Source: CAJXVY01 sp965657575 (GTDB lineage: Bacteria > Actinomycetota > Actinomycetes > Actinomycetales > Microbacteriaceae). From it: a DNA stretch of 54,255 nucleotides. Of the stretch, positions 17,250 through 25,273 are shown in pieces. Both the position numbers and the translations under genes were made by a program. Position 1 is the stretch's first letter, and every line of letters starts with the position of its first letter. A model generated the notes under the pieces. That model made no database searches. It saw only the letters and a program-made list of their open reading frames with translations, and had not been told where the DNA came from. Where the stretch lies: NCBI GenBank assembly GCA_965657575.1, contig CBFHOK010000009.1, positions 1-54,255 on the forward strand, in the 5' to 3' direction.

Positions 17250-18307
17250 TGAATGGCTCCTCTGAGCAGTTCAGCGACCGCCTCTGGGGAGGTGTCAGTT
17301 ATGAATGCACCCATTGCTGATTCAGATCCAGCTAGGTATTTGAGCTTATTGGCAGCTCTTCTGGGGGAGGTGATTTTCAACATCAGCCTTATGTCTTTGT
17401 CTCCCTTTGGAGCTTGGTGAATTGCTGCAATATAAGGTGTGGGGGTGTCGTAAAGGTTATCTAGTGTTTGCAGGAGCTTCTGATAGACATTTGCAAAGTC
17501 TTCAGTTTCTGCCTCTGTTAGCTGATCCAGTGATTGCATATGGCGTTTAGGTAATAGTTGAATCTCAATTGGCCAACGGGCCGCAAATGGAACAAAACCT
17601 AGAAAGTTTTCTGTTTCAACCAATACTCGATTGGATTTAGCCTCTGTGTCGATTAGTTTTTCAAAGAAGTCTTCACCAAGAAGGGTTATTTGGTCCTGAA
17701 GCTTTTTGGTTGTTGGTGTGACAAACGGATAGCTATAAATCTGACCATGCGGATGATGCAGCGTTACACCAATCTCCTCACCTCTGTTTTCAAAGATGAA
17801 AACTTGCTTCACGCCATCAAGTTTTGACAGTTCCTTTGTTCTGTGAATCCAAGCGTCTACAACCGTTCTGAATCTGTCTGTGGTTTGTCCTGCAAGGGAA
17901 CCTGAGTGTTCAGGACTAAAGACAACCACCTCGCAGCGACCGGTTGCCTTTGCCTGCTGGCTAAAGGCATCACCAGTTGGGCTTACCGCTTCGGCGTCGG
18001 GTCCAAAGGAGGGGTTTTTGTTTTCAAACACCACCACATCAAATTCACCCGGTATCTCACTTTGGTAATCACTGGTTGATGGACAAAGCGGGCAGGTTTC
18101 TTTAGGTGGCAAAAATGCCCTTGCACCCCGATGGGGGCTGACTGATATCCAATCGCCCGTCAGAGTATCTTTTCTGAGCTGATTTGTCTCTGGGCGATCT
18201 TCATGGGGTCTGCTGTCTGGCTTGGGGGTGGTTGGTGTATTAGAGGAGTCTGTGTAATAAATCAGCTCTCGACCATCAGCCATGCGGGCAGAGATTGGTG
18301 GGTGCAA
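17246..18307 (-). CDS. galT: Galactose-1-phosphate uridylyltransferase
   Basis: 353 residues. It exchanges UMP between UDP-glucose and galactose-1-phosphate. The nucleophile motif HPH is at 185-187 in TLHHPHGQIYSYPF, and zinc-binding CPLC at 72-75. The start is TTG at 18307, supported by a strong GGAGGA ribosome-binding site. It is the first gene of the Leloir operon; no UDP-galactose epimerase (galE) is in the window. Confidence 0.96.
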   Translation of the reverse strand: MHPPISARMADGRELIYYTDSSNTPTTPKPDSRPHEDRPETNQLRKDTLTGDWISVSPHRGARAFLPPKETCPLCPSTSDYQSEIPGEFDVVVFENKNPSFGPDAEAVSPTGDAFSQQAKATGRCEVVVFSPEHSGSLAGQTTDRFRTVVDAWIHRTKELSKLDGVKQVFIFENRGEEIGVTLHHPHGQIYSYPFVTPTTKKLQDQITLLGEDFFEKLIDTEAKSNRVLVETENFLGFVPFAARWPIEIQLLPKRHMQSLDQLTEAETEDFANVYQKLLQTLDNLYDTPTPYIAAIHQAPKGDKDIRLMLKITSPRRAANKLKYLAGSESAMGAFITDTSPEAVAELLRGAIQ

Positions 18308-18421
18308 TTAAGTCCTCCAGGTGGGGTGAGATAAATTTACCGCATTAATATTTTTCCCCTGACTATCTTGTGTGTTTTCCAGTTAGGTATTTCTCCGAAT
18401 ACTGCATATTATTTTGGACAA

Positions 18422-18436
18422 GGTTTATATAAAACC
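18422..18436. promoter_or_regulatory. Palindrome GGTTTATATAAAACC before fadD
   Basis: A 15-base dyad with five-base arms ends 15 bases before the acyl-CoA ligase start. Its centre contains a TATA-like -10 sequence, so a bound regulator would block the promoter. No adjacent regulator gene is evident. Confidence 0.35.
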
Positions 18437-18451
18437 GGCGAAAGGCCAACG

Positions 18452-20164
18452 ATGACTAACCGCCCTTGGATTGAGCACTATCCAGAAAACGTCTCACCTG
18501 AGATTGAGCAACTTGGTTTTCAAAACCTCCCTGACCTGTTCAAGGCATCAGCCACCGAGTATTCAAAGCAAAAAGCCTTCACCCAGGTGATGCCAAACGG
18601 TATGAACGGGTCGCTGACTTTCAAGCAAATCGATCAGCACTCTGATTCTTTTGCAAGATACCTTCGTGAGGAACTTGGGCTGAAGCCGGGGGATCGGGTT
18701 GCGGTGCAGATGCCAAACTGCCTTGCATACCCAATTGTTTCTTTTGCAATTTTCAAAGCAGGGCTTGTTTTGGTAAACACAAACCCTCTATACACAGCCT
18801 CTGAGATGATTCACCAGTTCAGAGACAGCGGTGCTAAAGCACTTGTAATTGTCGACATGTTTGCTGACCGCTTGCCAGAGGTGTTGGGAAAGACAAACAT
18901 AGAAACTGTTGTCACAGTAAAAATCTCTGAGTTTTTCCCGAGGGTAGTTGCAGGGGTTATTCGTTTGGTTCAAAGATTCTGGAACAGGTCACTGCCAAAA
19001 ATTACCGTTAACCACACACCCTTTGCCGATGCACTTGCCAGAGGCGCAAAGGCCAGCGGAGACGTTTCTGAGTATCACAAGGATGCGACTTTGGACACGG
19101 TTGCTGCTTTGCAATACACCGGTGGAACAACTGGAGTTTCTAAGGGTGCGATGTTGACTCACGGAAACCTGGTTGCAAACACAATTCAGATGACCACAAT
19201 GCTTGGAGATAACATCCGCAAGGGACAGGAAACGATTCTGACCGCTTTGCCGCTGTATCACATCTTTGCCTTTACAGTGAATTTGCTGGCCTTCTATCAC
19301 TATGGAGGCAGGAACATTCTGGTTCCTTCTCCAAGGCCACCATCAAACCTTCGCCGTGCGTTTGAAAACTACAAAATCACTTGGCTCAGCGGTGTTAACA
19401 CCCTGTTCAATGCCTTGCTAAATGAGCGCTGGTTCCAAGATTCACCACCAAGGCACCTGGTTGGTTCAGCGGCTGGTGGAATGAGCTTGCATGACAGTGT
19501 TGCAATCAAGTGGAAAGAACTCACCGGAACCCCGATTGTTGAAGGTTTTGGTCTAACTGAAACTGCTCCTGTTTTGTCATTCAACCCAATGGGTGGAAAG
19601 GCAAAGCTTGGTTCAATTGGAATCCCAATGCCTTCAACAGACATTCGATGCGTTGATGAAGAAGGAAACGAAGTTCCGGTTGGTCAGCCAGGGGAGTTGG
19701 TGGCTAAAGGCCCACAGATTATGAAGGGCTACTGGCAGCGAGACGATGAAACTGCTAACTCGATCAAGGATGGCTGGTTCCACACCGGCGACATAGCCGA
19801 GATGGACGAAGAGGGTTATTTCAAGATTGTTGATCGTAAGAAAGACATGATTCTGGTCAGTGGTTTCAACGTCTATCCAAACGAGGTTGAGGAGCTAATT
19901 GCAACCATGCCGGGGGTTACCGAAGTTGGTGTGATTGGTTATCCGGATGAGAAAAGTGGTGAGAAGGTTCACGCCTTTGTTGTCTCTTCCGAGCGGGAAC
20001 CGAGCAAGGACGAAATCGTCGCCTACTGCCGCGAACACCTTGCCGCCTATAAGGTCCCGTCGAAGATCACAATCGTTGACGAGCTTCCAAAGAGCCCAAT
20101 TGGCAAGATCTTGAGAAGAGAACTAAGAGACGGGGCAATTGCCTCTGAGAGCAAGGGGGCATAA
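18452..20164 (+). CDS. fadD: Long-chain fatty-acid-CoA ligase
   Basis: 570 residues from ATG 18452 (reads MTNRPW), chosen because GAAAGG lies 7 bases upstream; a 28-residue longer frame lacks this. An adenylate-forming enzyme that activates fatty acids to acyl-CoA. ATP motif YTGGTTGVSKG at 222-232, then GFGLTET, the YFKIVDRKKDMI hinge and the catalytic-lysine segment KSPIGKILRRELRD at the end. The BASS-type transporter gene follows after two bases. Confidence 0.95.
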   Translation: MTNRPWIEHYPENVSPEIEQLGFQNLPDLFKASATEYSKQKAFTQVMPNGMNGSLTFKQIDQHSDSFARYLREELGLKPGDRVAVQMPNCLAYPIVSFAIFKAGLVLVNTNPLYTASEMIHQFRDSGAKALVIVDMFADRLPEVLGKTNIETVVTVKISEFFPRVVAGVIRLVQRFWNRSLPKITVNHTPFADALARGAKASGDVSEYHKDATLDTVAALQYTGGTTGVSKGAMLTHGNLVANTIQMTTMLGDNIRKGQETILTALPLYHIFAFTVNLLAFYHYGGRNILVPSPRPPSNLRRAFENYKITWLSGVNTLFNALLNERWFQDSPPRHLVGSAAGGMSLHDSVAIKWKELTGTPIVEGFGLTETAPVLSFNPMGGKAKLGSIGIPMPSTDIRCVDEEGNEVPVGQPGELVAKGPQIMKGYWQRDDETANSIKDGWFHTGDIAEMDEEGYFKIVDRKKDMILVSGFNVYPNEVEELIATMPGVTEVGVIGYPDEKSGEKVHAFVVSSEREPSKDEIVAYCREHLAAYKVPSKITIVDELPKSPIGKILRRELRDGAIASESKGA

Positions 20165-20166
20165 CC

Positions 20167-21129
20167 ATGCACAACCTAATGATCTTGGCGGAAGAAACCG
20201 CAAATGCCGCAACCGTTGTAAATGAATTTGAAGAAACTCTTCTTCGAATCTTGGTGGTTATCATCATGTTTGGTCTTGGTGCAGGCCTTACCCCTAAGGA
20301 CTTCAGGCTTGCTCTTAGACGTCCATGGGGACTGGTAATTGGTTGGTTCACCCAGTTCATCATCATGCCACTGACTGTTTATATCCTGATCGTCTCAGTG
20401 TTGCTGCCATTCTCGGTTGGCGAAGGAATTCTCTTTGTTGCCCTTGGAGCACTGATTATGGGTAGCGTTCCTGCAGGAACCACCTCAAACCTCTTTACCT
20501 ATTTCTCCAAGGGAAACTTGGCACTCAGTGTCACGATGACGGTGAATTCGACTTTGTGGGCATTTATCATGACCCCGTTTGCACTGTTTATTTATTCGAA
20601 CCTGCTTGGCCTTGATGAGTCACTAGCCGTTCCGTTTAGCGAGTTGGCGATTGTGATTTTAGGTTTGATGGTTCCAGTTGGACTTGGAATGGTCTTGCGT
20701 AAATACAGTGCCAATGTCGGTGCTGTGATTGAGCTAATCGGATCAGTTGTTGGGCTTCTGTTCATTCCTTTCTTGATCATCATCTGGGTTCCAAGAAACT
20801 GGCAGCTGTTGCTGACCACCGAATGGCCAACATATGTGGTTTCGATTGGTATGGGTCTTGCAGGAATCACAGTTGCTTATCTGCTGACCAGGTTGATCAG
20901 ATTGCACCCAATGAATGCAAGAACAATTGCTTTGGAAACCGGAATCAACAACGGTCCACTTGCGATTGCTGTGATCATTGCGGTTTATATCGACAACCCA
21001 GGGCTTGATCAGATTCTTCTGGTGCCGGCTTTGTACTCGCTGTTTATTGTGATTATTTCAGCGGGTGTCACCTTGGTCTTCCGAAGGGCGAACCTAGCTG
21101 CCGAGCAGAAGATACCGAGTCTTCTCTAG
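20167..21129 (+). CDS. BASS-family (bile acid:sodium symporter-like) transporter
   Basis: 320 residues, about nine membrane helices. Family features include the N-terminal MFGLGAGLTPKDF segment, the MGSVPAGTTSNLFTYFSKGN stretch that forms the sodium/substrate site, and ALETGINNGPLA. An organic-anion uptake role is likely. Coupling to fadD (2-base gap, AAGGGGG ribosome-binding site within the ligase end) suggests a carboxylic-acid substrate, but that is inference. Confidence 0.85.
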   Translation: MHNLMILAEETANAATVVNEFEETLLRILVVIIMFGLGAGLTPKDFRLALRRPWGLVIGWFTQFIIMPLTVYILIVSVLLPFSVGEGILFVALGALIMGSVPAGTTSNLFTYFSKGNLALSVTMTVNSTLWAFIMTPFALFIYSNLLGLDESLAVPFSELAIVILGLMVPVGLGMVLRKYSANVGAVIELIGSVVGLLFIPFLIIIWVPRNWQLLLTTEWPTYVVSIGMGLAGITVAYLLTRLIRLHPMNARTIALETGINNGPLAIAVIIAVYIDNPGLDQILLVPALYSLFIVIISAGVTLVFRRANLAAEQKIPSLL

Positions 21130-21140
21130 TTAGCTACGAG

Positions 21141-22229
21141 TTAGTTACGAGGCCTGAGCTCAGCAACCATTGGGCAAACAAACGGATTTGCGTTATTACT
21201 TAGCCCCACCTTGTTTAGGTGTTTCATGATTTGCATGTAGCTTGCTAGCAAGTTCATCTCAACCAAGGTGACTTTGTTTTCCTGGCAGTAGTCCTTCACC
21301 AGTTGATTTGTTTTTCTGAGGTTTGGCCTTGCCATTGATGGAAACAGGTGATGTTCAACCTGGTAGTTCAACCCGCCCATCAGGTTGTCCTTCAGCCAAG
21401 AACCCTTGATGTTTCTTGAGGTCAACACCTGACGAGAAAAGAAGTCCAGTTTGGCCTCTTTGGGGACCAACGGCATGCCCTTGTGGTTGGGTGCGAAGGC
21501 TGCTCCCATGAAGAAACCAAAGGTCATCATCATGGTCATCCACAACGCTGCCGCCCAGAACCAACCAAACATCAGTCCGAGGATCACATAGGGGGCAAAC
21601 TGCCTGATCATCATCAGTGAAAACTCGAGAATGCGAATCTTCAGTGGCTTGTCTTTTTTGACAAGTCCTGCAAATGAATCAACCAACAGATCGAATCCTG
21701 TGAAGAGAAGAAGTATTGGGAAGAGGTACCCTTGGCGATCACTCAGCCAGCGCTCCATACCTTTTTTCTGTTCTTTGGATTCGGTGGTGAAACTTAGGAC
21801 CCTGATCGCAATATCTGGATCTTCGCCAATTTGGTTTGGTCTTTGGTGGTGCTTGTTGTGCTTTCGTAGCCAAAAACCGTAGCTGAGACCAGCGAACAGG
21901 TTTGCAAGGATTAGGCCAACTGCATCGTTGGCTTTGTTGTTGTGAAAGATCTGTCTGTGGGCAGCTTCGTGGGCAATGAACCCATACTGGGCGCTGAGGA
22001 TACCAAGGATGGCAACAACGAAGAAAGCTGCGATTATCCACGCAGGGTGGAAAGTGAAAGCAAAAGCTAACAACCCACCTAATGTCCAGAACAGAAGCGC
22101 CAGAGCTGAGATAACTGCCAGTCGGGTAATGTAGAAGCTGGGTTTCTTTTCTAAAAGACCATGGGCTTTTACACGGGTGAGAATTTCATTGAAGTGCGTT
22201 TGTTGCTTTGGTTGAGCCATAACCGTCAT
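21141..22229 (-). CDS. Membrane fatty-acid desaturase
   Basis: 362 residues. The three histidine boxes of the di-iron desaturases are present: HEAAH, HNKHH and QVEHHLFP, the last of the front-end/linoleoyl-CoA type. Four hydrophobic stretches place it in the membrane. Start ATG 22229 is preferred over the internal ATG at 22220 because a TANNNT box lies exactly at -12 to -7 before it. It probably introduces double bonds into membrane lipid acyl chains. Convergent with the fadD operon (11-bp gap). Confidence 0.93.
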   Translation of the reverse strand: MTVMAQPKQQTHFNEILTRVKAHGLLEKKPSFYITRLAVISALALLFWTLGGLLAFAFTFHPAWIIAAFFVVAILGILSAQYGFIAHEAAHRQIFHNNKANDAVGLILANLFAGLSYGFWLRKHNKHHQRPNQIGEDPDIAIRVLSFTTESKEQKKGMERWLSDRQGYLFPILLLFTGFDLLVDSFAGLVKKDKPLKIRILEFSLMMIRQFAPYVILGLMFGWFWAAALWMTMMMTFGFFMGAAFAPNHKGMPLVPKEAKLDFFSRQVLTSRNIKGSWLKDNLMGGLNYQVEHHLFPSMARPNLRKTNQLVKDYCQENKVTLVEMNLLASYMQIMKHLNKVGLSNNANPFVCPMVAELRPRN

Positions 22230-22235
22230 TTGCTC

Positions 22236-22241
22236 AGGCTA
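22236..22241 (-). promoter_or_regulatory. -10 box TAGCCT of the leaderless desaturase gene
   Basis: On the reverse strand TAGCCT occupies -12 to -7 relative to ATG 22229, with no Shine-Dalgarno between. This is the pattern of actinobacterial leaderless promoters. Confidence 0.5.
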
Positions 22242-22293
22242 ATCGAACCACTGTTTTTTGACGGAATATATGGCGATTCTCACTAGATTCATA

Positions 22294-22326
22294 TAATTAC
22301 GATTTGGAGAACTAAGGAAGTAATTA
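22294..22326. promoter_or_regulatory. Inverted repeat TAATTAC-N19-GTAATTA
   Basis: Perfect seven-base arms with a 19-base spacer in the region between the desaturase and the small membrane protein gene at 22368. It may be an operator or a coincidence of AT-rich sequence. Confidence 0.3.
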
Positions 22327-22367
22327 CTCAATAGTTGGTTGTTGCTAATAACTTAAGGAGGTCAAAG

Positions 22368-22739
22368 ATGACCGAGCAGGATCTAATCAAACTTTGGAAT
22401 GACAAGCGTAGGCAGCTAATCAGTGCTCAGATGCACTCTGTGATCACCTTGGCGGTGATTACTGTTTTGGCAGTGATGGGCTATTTTGACAACGCCAGCA
22501 ATTTCGCAAAGCTTTTTGCTTTACTAACACTGGGCACCATCGGTGCACTCGGTATTCTGACTCAGTTTGCGATCATTCGTGAATCAAAGATGCTGGTTGA
22601 AGACCTGTCCAAACATTCAAACCTGAGTGCCATTGGTAAATCCATCGCTGCCTCGGGTCAGTATTTGGTGTTCACTCAGGTAATGATGATTGTCTTCAGC
22701 GTCGCGTTGTTGATTGGCTTTGGATTGGTAGTCGTCTAA
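22368..22739 (+). CDS. Small multi-pass membrane protein of unknown function
   Basis: 123 residues from ATG 22368, which has a textbook AAGGAGGT seven bases upstream (an earlier in-frame start at 22335 is not needed). Polar N-terminal helix, then hydrophobic segments at about 23-40, 46-68 and 96-122. No family recognised. Its stop overlaps the start of a 35-codon gene (TAATG). Confidence 0.75.
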   Translation: MTEQDLIKLWNDKRRQLISAQMHSVITLAVITVLAVMGYFDNASNFAKLFALLTLGTIGALGILTQFAIIRESKMLVEDLSKHSNLSAIGKSIAASGQYLVFTQVMMIVFSVALLIGFGLVVV

Positions 22740-22846
22740 TGAGAAAGCTAAGAGAGTTTTTTGAAATCAATGACGGCTTTGTTTTTGCAGCGCTTAGTTT
22801 GTTAATTCCAATTGGTTTATTTGTTGCAATAGCAATCTTTGCCTAA
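22739..22846 (+). CDS. 35-residue single-pass membrane protein
   Basis: Open frame ATG 22739 to TAA 22846. A charged start (MRKLREFFEINDG) is followed by one hydrophobic helix to the C terminus. The TAATG overlap with the preceding membrane protein indicates coupled translation and a likely joint function. No family recognised. Confidence 0.5.
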   Translation: MRKLREFFEINDGFVFAALSLLIPIGLFVAIAIFA

Positions 22847-22852
22847 CAGCAC

Positions 22853-22858
22853 TAATCT
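22853..22858 (+). promoter_or_regulatory. -10 box TAATCT of a leaderless gene
   Basis: TAATCT at -12 to -7 before ATG 22865, with no Shine-Dalgarno. Confidence 0.45.
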
Positions 22859-22864
22859 CAAGCC

Positions 22865-23293
22865 ATGGAAGATGGCAAATTATCAAAGGCTGAGCAAGAG
22901 GCAATCAAAGAACGATCAGCGGAGCTTAGAGCTTCAAAGGGTCGAAAGAAAAAGACCAGGGAAGATGCTCAACTAGAAGTCTTGGAAAAGATCTCTGAGA
23001 TGCCAGCGAGGGATAAGCAAATAGCACTTGGCTTGCACGAAATTGTCATGAGCCAGTTTGAGAGCCTATGGCCAAGGGTTTGGTATGGGATGCCCGCCTA
23101 CACCCTTGACGGAAAGGTCTTCTTGTTTTTGTCGGTCTCATCCAAATGGGATACCAGGTATTCAACCCTGAGCTTTGAGGACAAAGCCAACCTAGACGAT
23201 GGTGAGATGTGGTCGACGGGGTTTGCGATTAGTAGCTGGTCAAAATCGGTTCAGGCAGAGGTTTTCGCCCTAATTTCAAAGGCGCTCAATTAG
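22865..23293 (+). CDS. DUF1801 (YdhG-like) family protein
   Basis: 142 residues. The first 40 are charged and Lys-rich, then the DUF1801 core follows (WYGMPAYTLDGKVFLFLS ... YSTLSFED). Members are small soluble proteins of uncertain role, some linked to iron handling. Its TAG overlaps the convergent epimerase stop in a 4-base TTAG. Confidence 0.75.
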   Translation: MEDGKLSKAEQEAIKERSAELRASKGRKKKTREDAQLEVLEKISEMPARDKQIALGLHEIVMSQFESLWPRVWYGMPAYTLDGKVFLFLSVSSKWDTRYSTLSFEDKANLDDGEMWSTGFAISSWSKSVQAEVFALISKALN

Positions 23294-24261
23294 CCCCATA
23301 GGTTCGGGCTTGGAATTGACACCCCAGTTGAGTCATAGCTCAGGCCATTTCTGACATCTTTGGCCAGCAACACTGGTCCATCAATATCCACAAACTCACA
23401 CCACTGACCTATTACATACGCAGGTGCCATCGCCAGACTTGACCCAGTCATGTTGCCAACCATCAAGCGTTTGTGATCAGAGAGCGCAAGCCTTGCAAGT
23501 CTCAACGCCTCTGTTAGCCCGCCGGTCTTGTCAAGCTTTATGTTTATTACTTGGTAGTAGCGCTTGATAGATTCGTATTCACCGGTGTGCAGGCAGCTTT
23601 CATCGGCACCCAAAGGGATTTCGCCTTTGTAATCAATAAGTTGCTCGTCCTCTCCCCTTGGGAGAGGTTGCTCAATCATTGAAATCTCAAGTTTTTCTAG
23701 GTGACTGGTGAAATCTTTGAGCATTTCCATGTTCCAGCCTTGGTTCACATCGATTATCAGGTTTGCCTGGGGTCTGGCCTTGCGGATTTTTTCAAGGGCA
23801 ATCACTGGTTCATTGGCATCAAGTTTTATTTTGAGGTTTTGAAAATCTTGGTAATCGGCTGCTGTCTTGGCCATTTCGTCAGAACTTGCAATGCCCACAG
23901 TTGCAACGGTGTTTAGCTTTTTTGGGACGATGTCTAGTTTTTCCCAAACAGATATTCCGGTGGTTTTTAGTTCTAAATCCCACAGTGCACAATCAACGGC
24001 ATTCCTTGCGGCATTTGCTGGCATCAGTGATTGCAGTGATTCGCGGTCAAAGACCTGTTCCGAGTCGATGAATTCCTGGATTGTATTTAGCATCCAAGCT
24101 TGGTCTTGTCCCAGGTAGTAAACCCCATCTGCTTCGCCGCGACCTGAGATGCCATTTTCTTCGATTGTTACAACCACTCCCTGTAGTGAATCAAAAACGT
24201 GACCGGTTATGGCAAAGGGTTGTTTCAGTGGCAGCGAGATTGGCTCGACTTTAGCTTTCAA
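23290..24261 (-). CDS. dgcA: Enolase-superfamily dipeptide epimerase / N-acetyl-Glu racemase (DgcA-like)
   Basis: 323 residues from a TTG at 24261, preceded by AAAGG; a longer ATG frame would overlap the upstream gene by 70 bases or more. Active-site residues of the muconate-lactonising/dipeptide-epimerase group are all visible: KIK (144-146), Asp171 in IIDVNQGW, Glu197 in MIEQPL, the GADES pair at 220-221, and Lys242 in NIKLDKTGG. The family racemises Ala-Glu type dipeptides; a subgroup paired with DUF1611 proteins (DgcA) racemises N-acetyl-glutamate. The gene next door is DUF1611, which favours the latter. Substrate unproven. Confidence 0.82.
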   Translation of the reverse strand: MKAKVEPISLPLKQPFAITGHVFDSLQGVVVTIEENGISGRGEADGVYYLGQDQAWMLNTIQEFIDSEQVFDRESLQSLMPANAARNAVDCALWDLELKTTGISVWEKLDIVPKKLNTVATVGIASSDEMAKTAADYQDFQNLKIKLDANEPVIALEKIRKARPQANLIIDVNQGWNMEMLKDFTSHLEKLEISMIEQPLPRGEDEQLIDYKGEIPLGADESCLHTGEYESIKRYYQVINIKLDKTGGLTEALRLARLALSDHKRLMVGNMTGSSLAMAPAYVIGQWCEFVDIDGPVLLAKDVRNGLSYDSTGVSIPSPNLWG

Positions 24262-25273
24262 TGAGTGCCTTTGTGAGCTTTTCAACACCAAATCGAATGG
24301 GGTCAACAACTGGTAGCCCATAGGTTTTCTCAAGCTCTTTCATTTGTTGAATTGCTTCTGCTTCGGTGAAGTCTGAACTGTTGACGCTGATTCCAATGCA
24401 GTGGATGCCCGGATTGGTGCGTTTGCCGATATCGATTGTTCTTTCAATCACATCTTGAATGCTTGGCAGATCAAAATCCGGCCAGCCTTTGATTTTTTCT
24501 CGTCCCAGCTCAGTGCAAACAACGAAGACATCTGGTTGGCTGCCCATTAGTAATCCCATGCTTACAGCTGCATATCCTGGGTGATGCAATGACCCCTGGC
24601 CTTCAATGATGTCCCAGTGGTCTTGATCGTTATCTGGAGATAGAACCTCCGCTGCACCCGAGATGAAATCAGCTACCACCGCATCAATTGGCATACCGCT
24701 TCCTGCAATCAGAATCCCTGTTTGCCCAGTTGCTCTGAATGTTGAGTTGATTCCTTTTTGTCGCAGGTCTTGGTCAATTGCGAGAGCTGTGTATTTCTTG
24801 CCCAGAGCACAATCGGTGCCGACAGTGAGAAGTCTTTTGCCAGTGCGCTTTTTTCCGGTTCCGACAGGGATGTCACTTGGCGGAGTTCTAACATCAATTA
24901 GTCTTTGACCTGTTTTGTTGGCGGCTTCTGTGAGCTTTTGGTTGTCGTTTAGCTTGGTGTGGACTCCAGCTGCTATGTCCATTCCTGACTCTAGGGCTTC
25001 AATCAATATGGATATCCAGTTATCAGGAATAGCACCCCCAACAACACTGGTACCAATAATTAGCGTCTTTGCGCCCTCTGTTGCTGCTCGCTTGATATCC
25101 ATTTTTGGGAGACCAATGTCAACCGTTCCTCCAGGGAGGCTCATTTGACCCAGGCAGTCATCCCTTCTCCACTGGGCAATACCCGCACCAGTTTTTGCAT
25201 AGGTAGGGGAGGTTTCCTCGCCTGTGAAGATCAGATAGGGAGCTTTTAGTTCAACTGTTTTTAGTTCTGTCAT
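24251..25273 (-). CDS. dgcN: DUF1611 protein, DgcN-like (putative D-glutamate N-acetyltransferase)
   Basis: 340 residues. A DUF1611 protein with a P-loop-like VGTDCALGKKYTA at about 151-163 and the EGQGSLHHPGYAAVS segment. DUF1611 proteins paired with a dipeptide-epimerase homologue have been described as DgcN, which acetylates D-glutamate. The start overlaps the upstream PP-loop gene as ATGA and the stop overlaps the epimerase start by 11 bases, so the three form one operon. The family assignment is firm; the reaction is inferred from context. Confidence 0.8.
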   Translation of the reverse strand: MTELKTVELKAPYLIFTGEETSPTYAKTGAGIAQWRRDDCLGQMSLPGGTVDIGLPKMDIKRAATEGAKTLIIGTSVVGGAIPDNWISILIEALESGMDIAAGVHTKLNDNQKLTEAANKTGQRLIDVRTPPSDIPVGTGKKRTGKRLLTVGTDCALGKKYTALAIDQDLRQKGINSTFRATGQTGILIAGSGMPIDAVVADFISGAAEVLSPDNDQDHWDIIEGQGSLHHPGYAAVSMGLLMGSQPDVFVVCTELGREKIKGWPDFDLPSIQDVIERTIDIGKRTNPGIHCIGISVNSSDFTEAEAIQQMKELEKTYGLPVVDPIRFGVEKLTKALIES

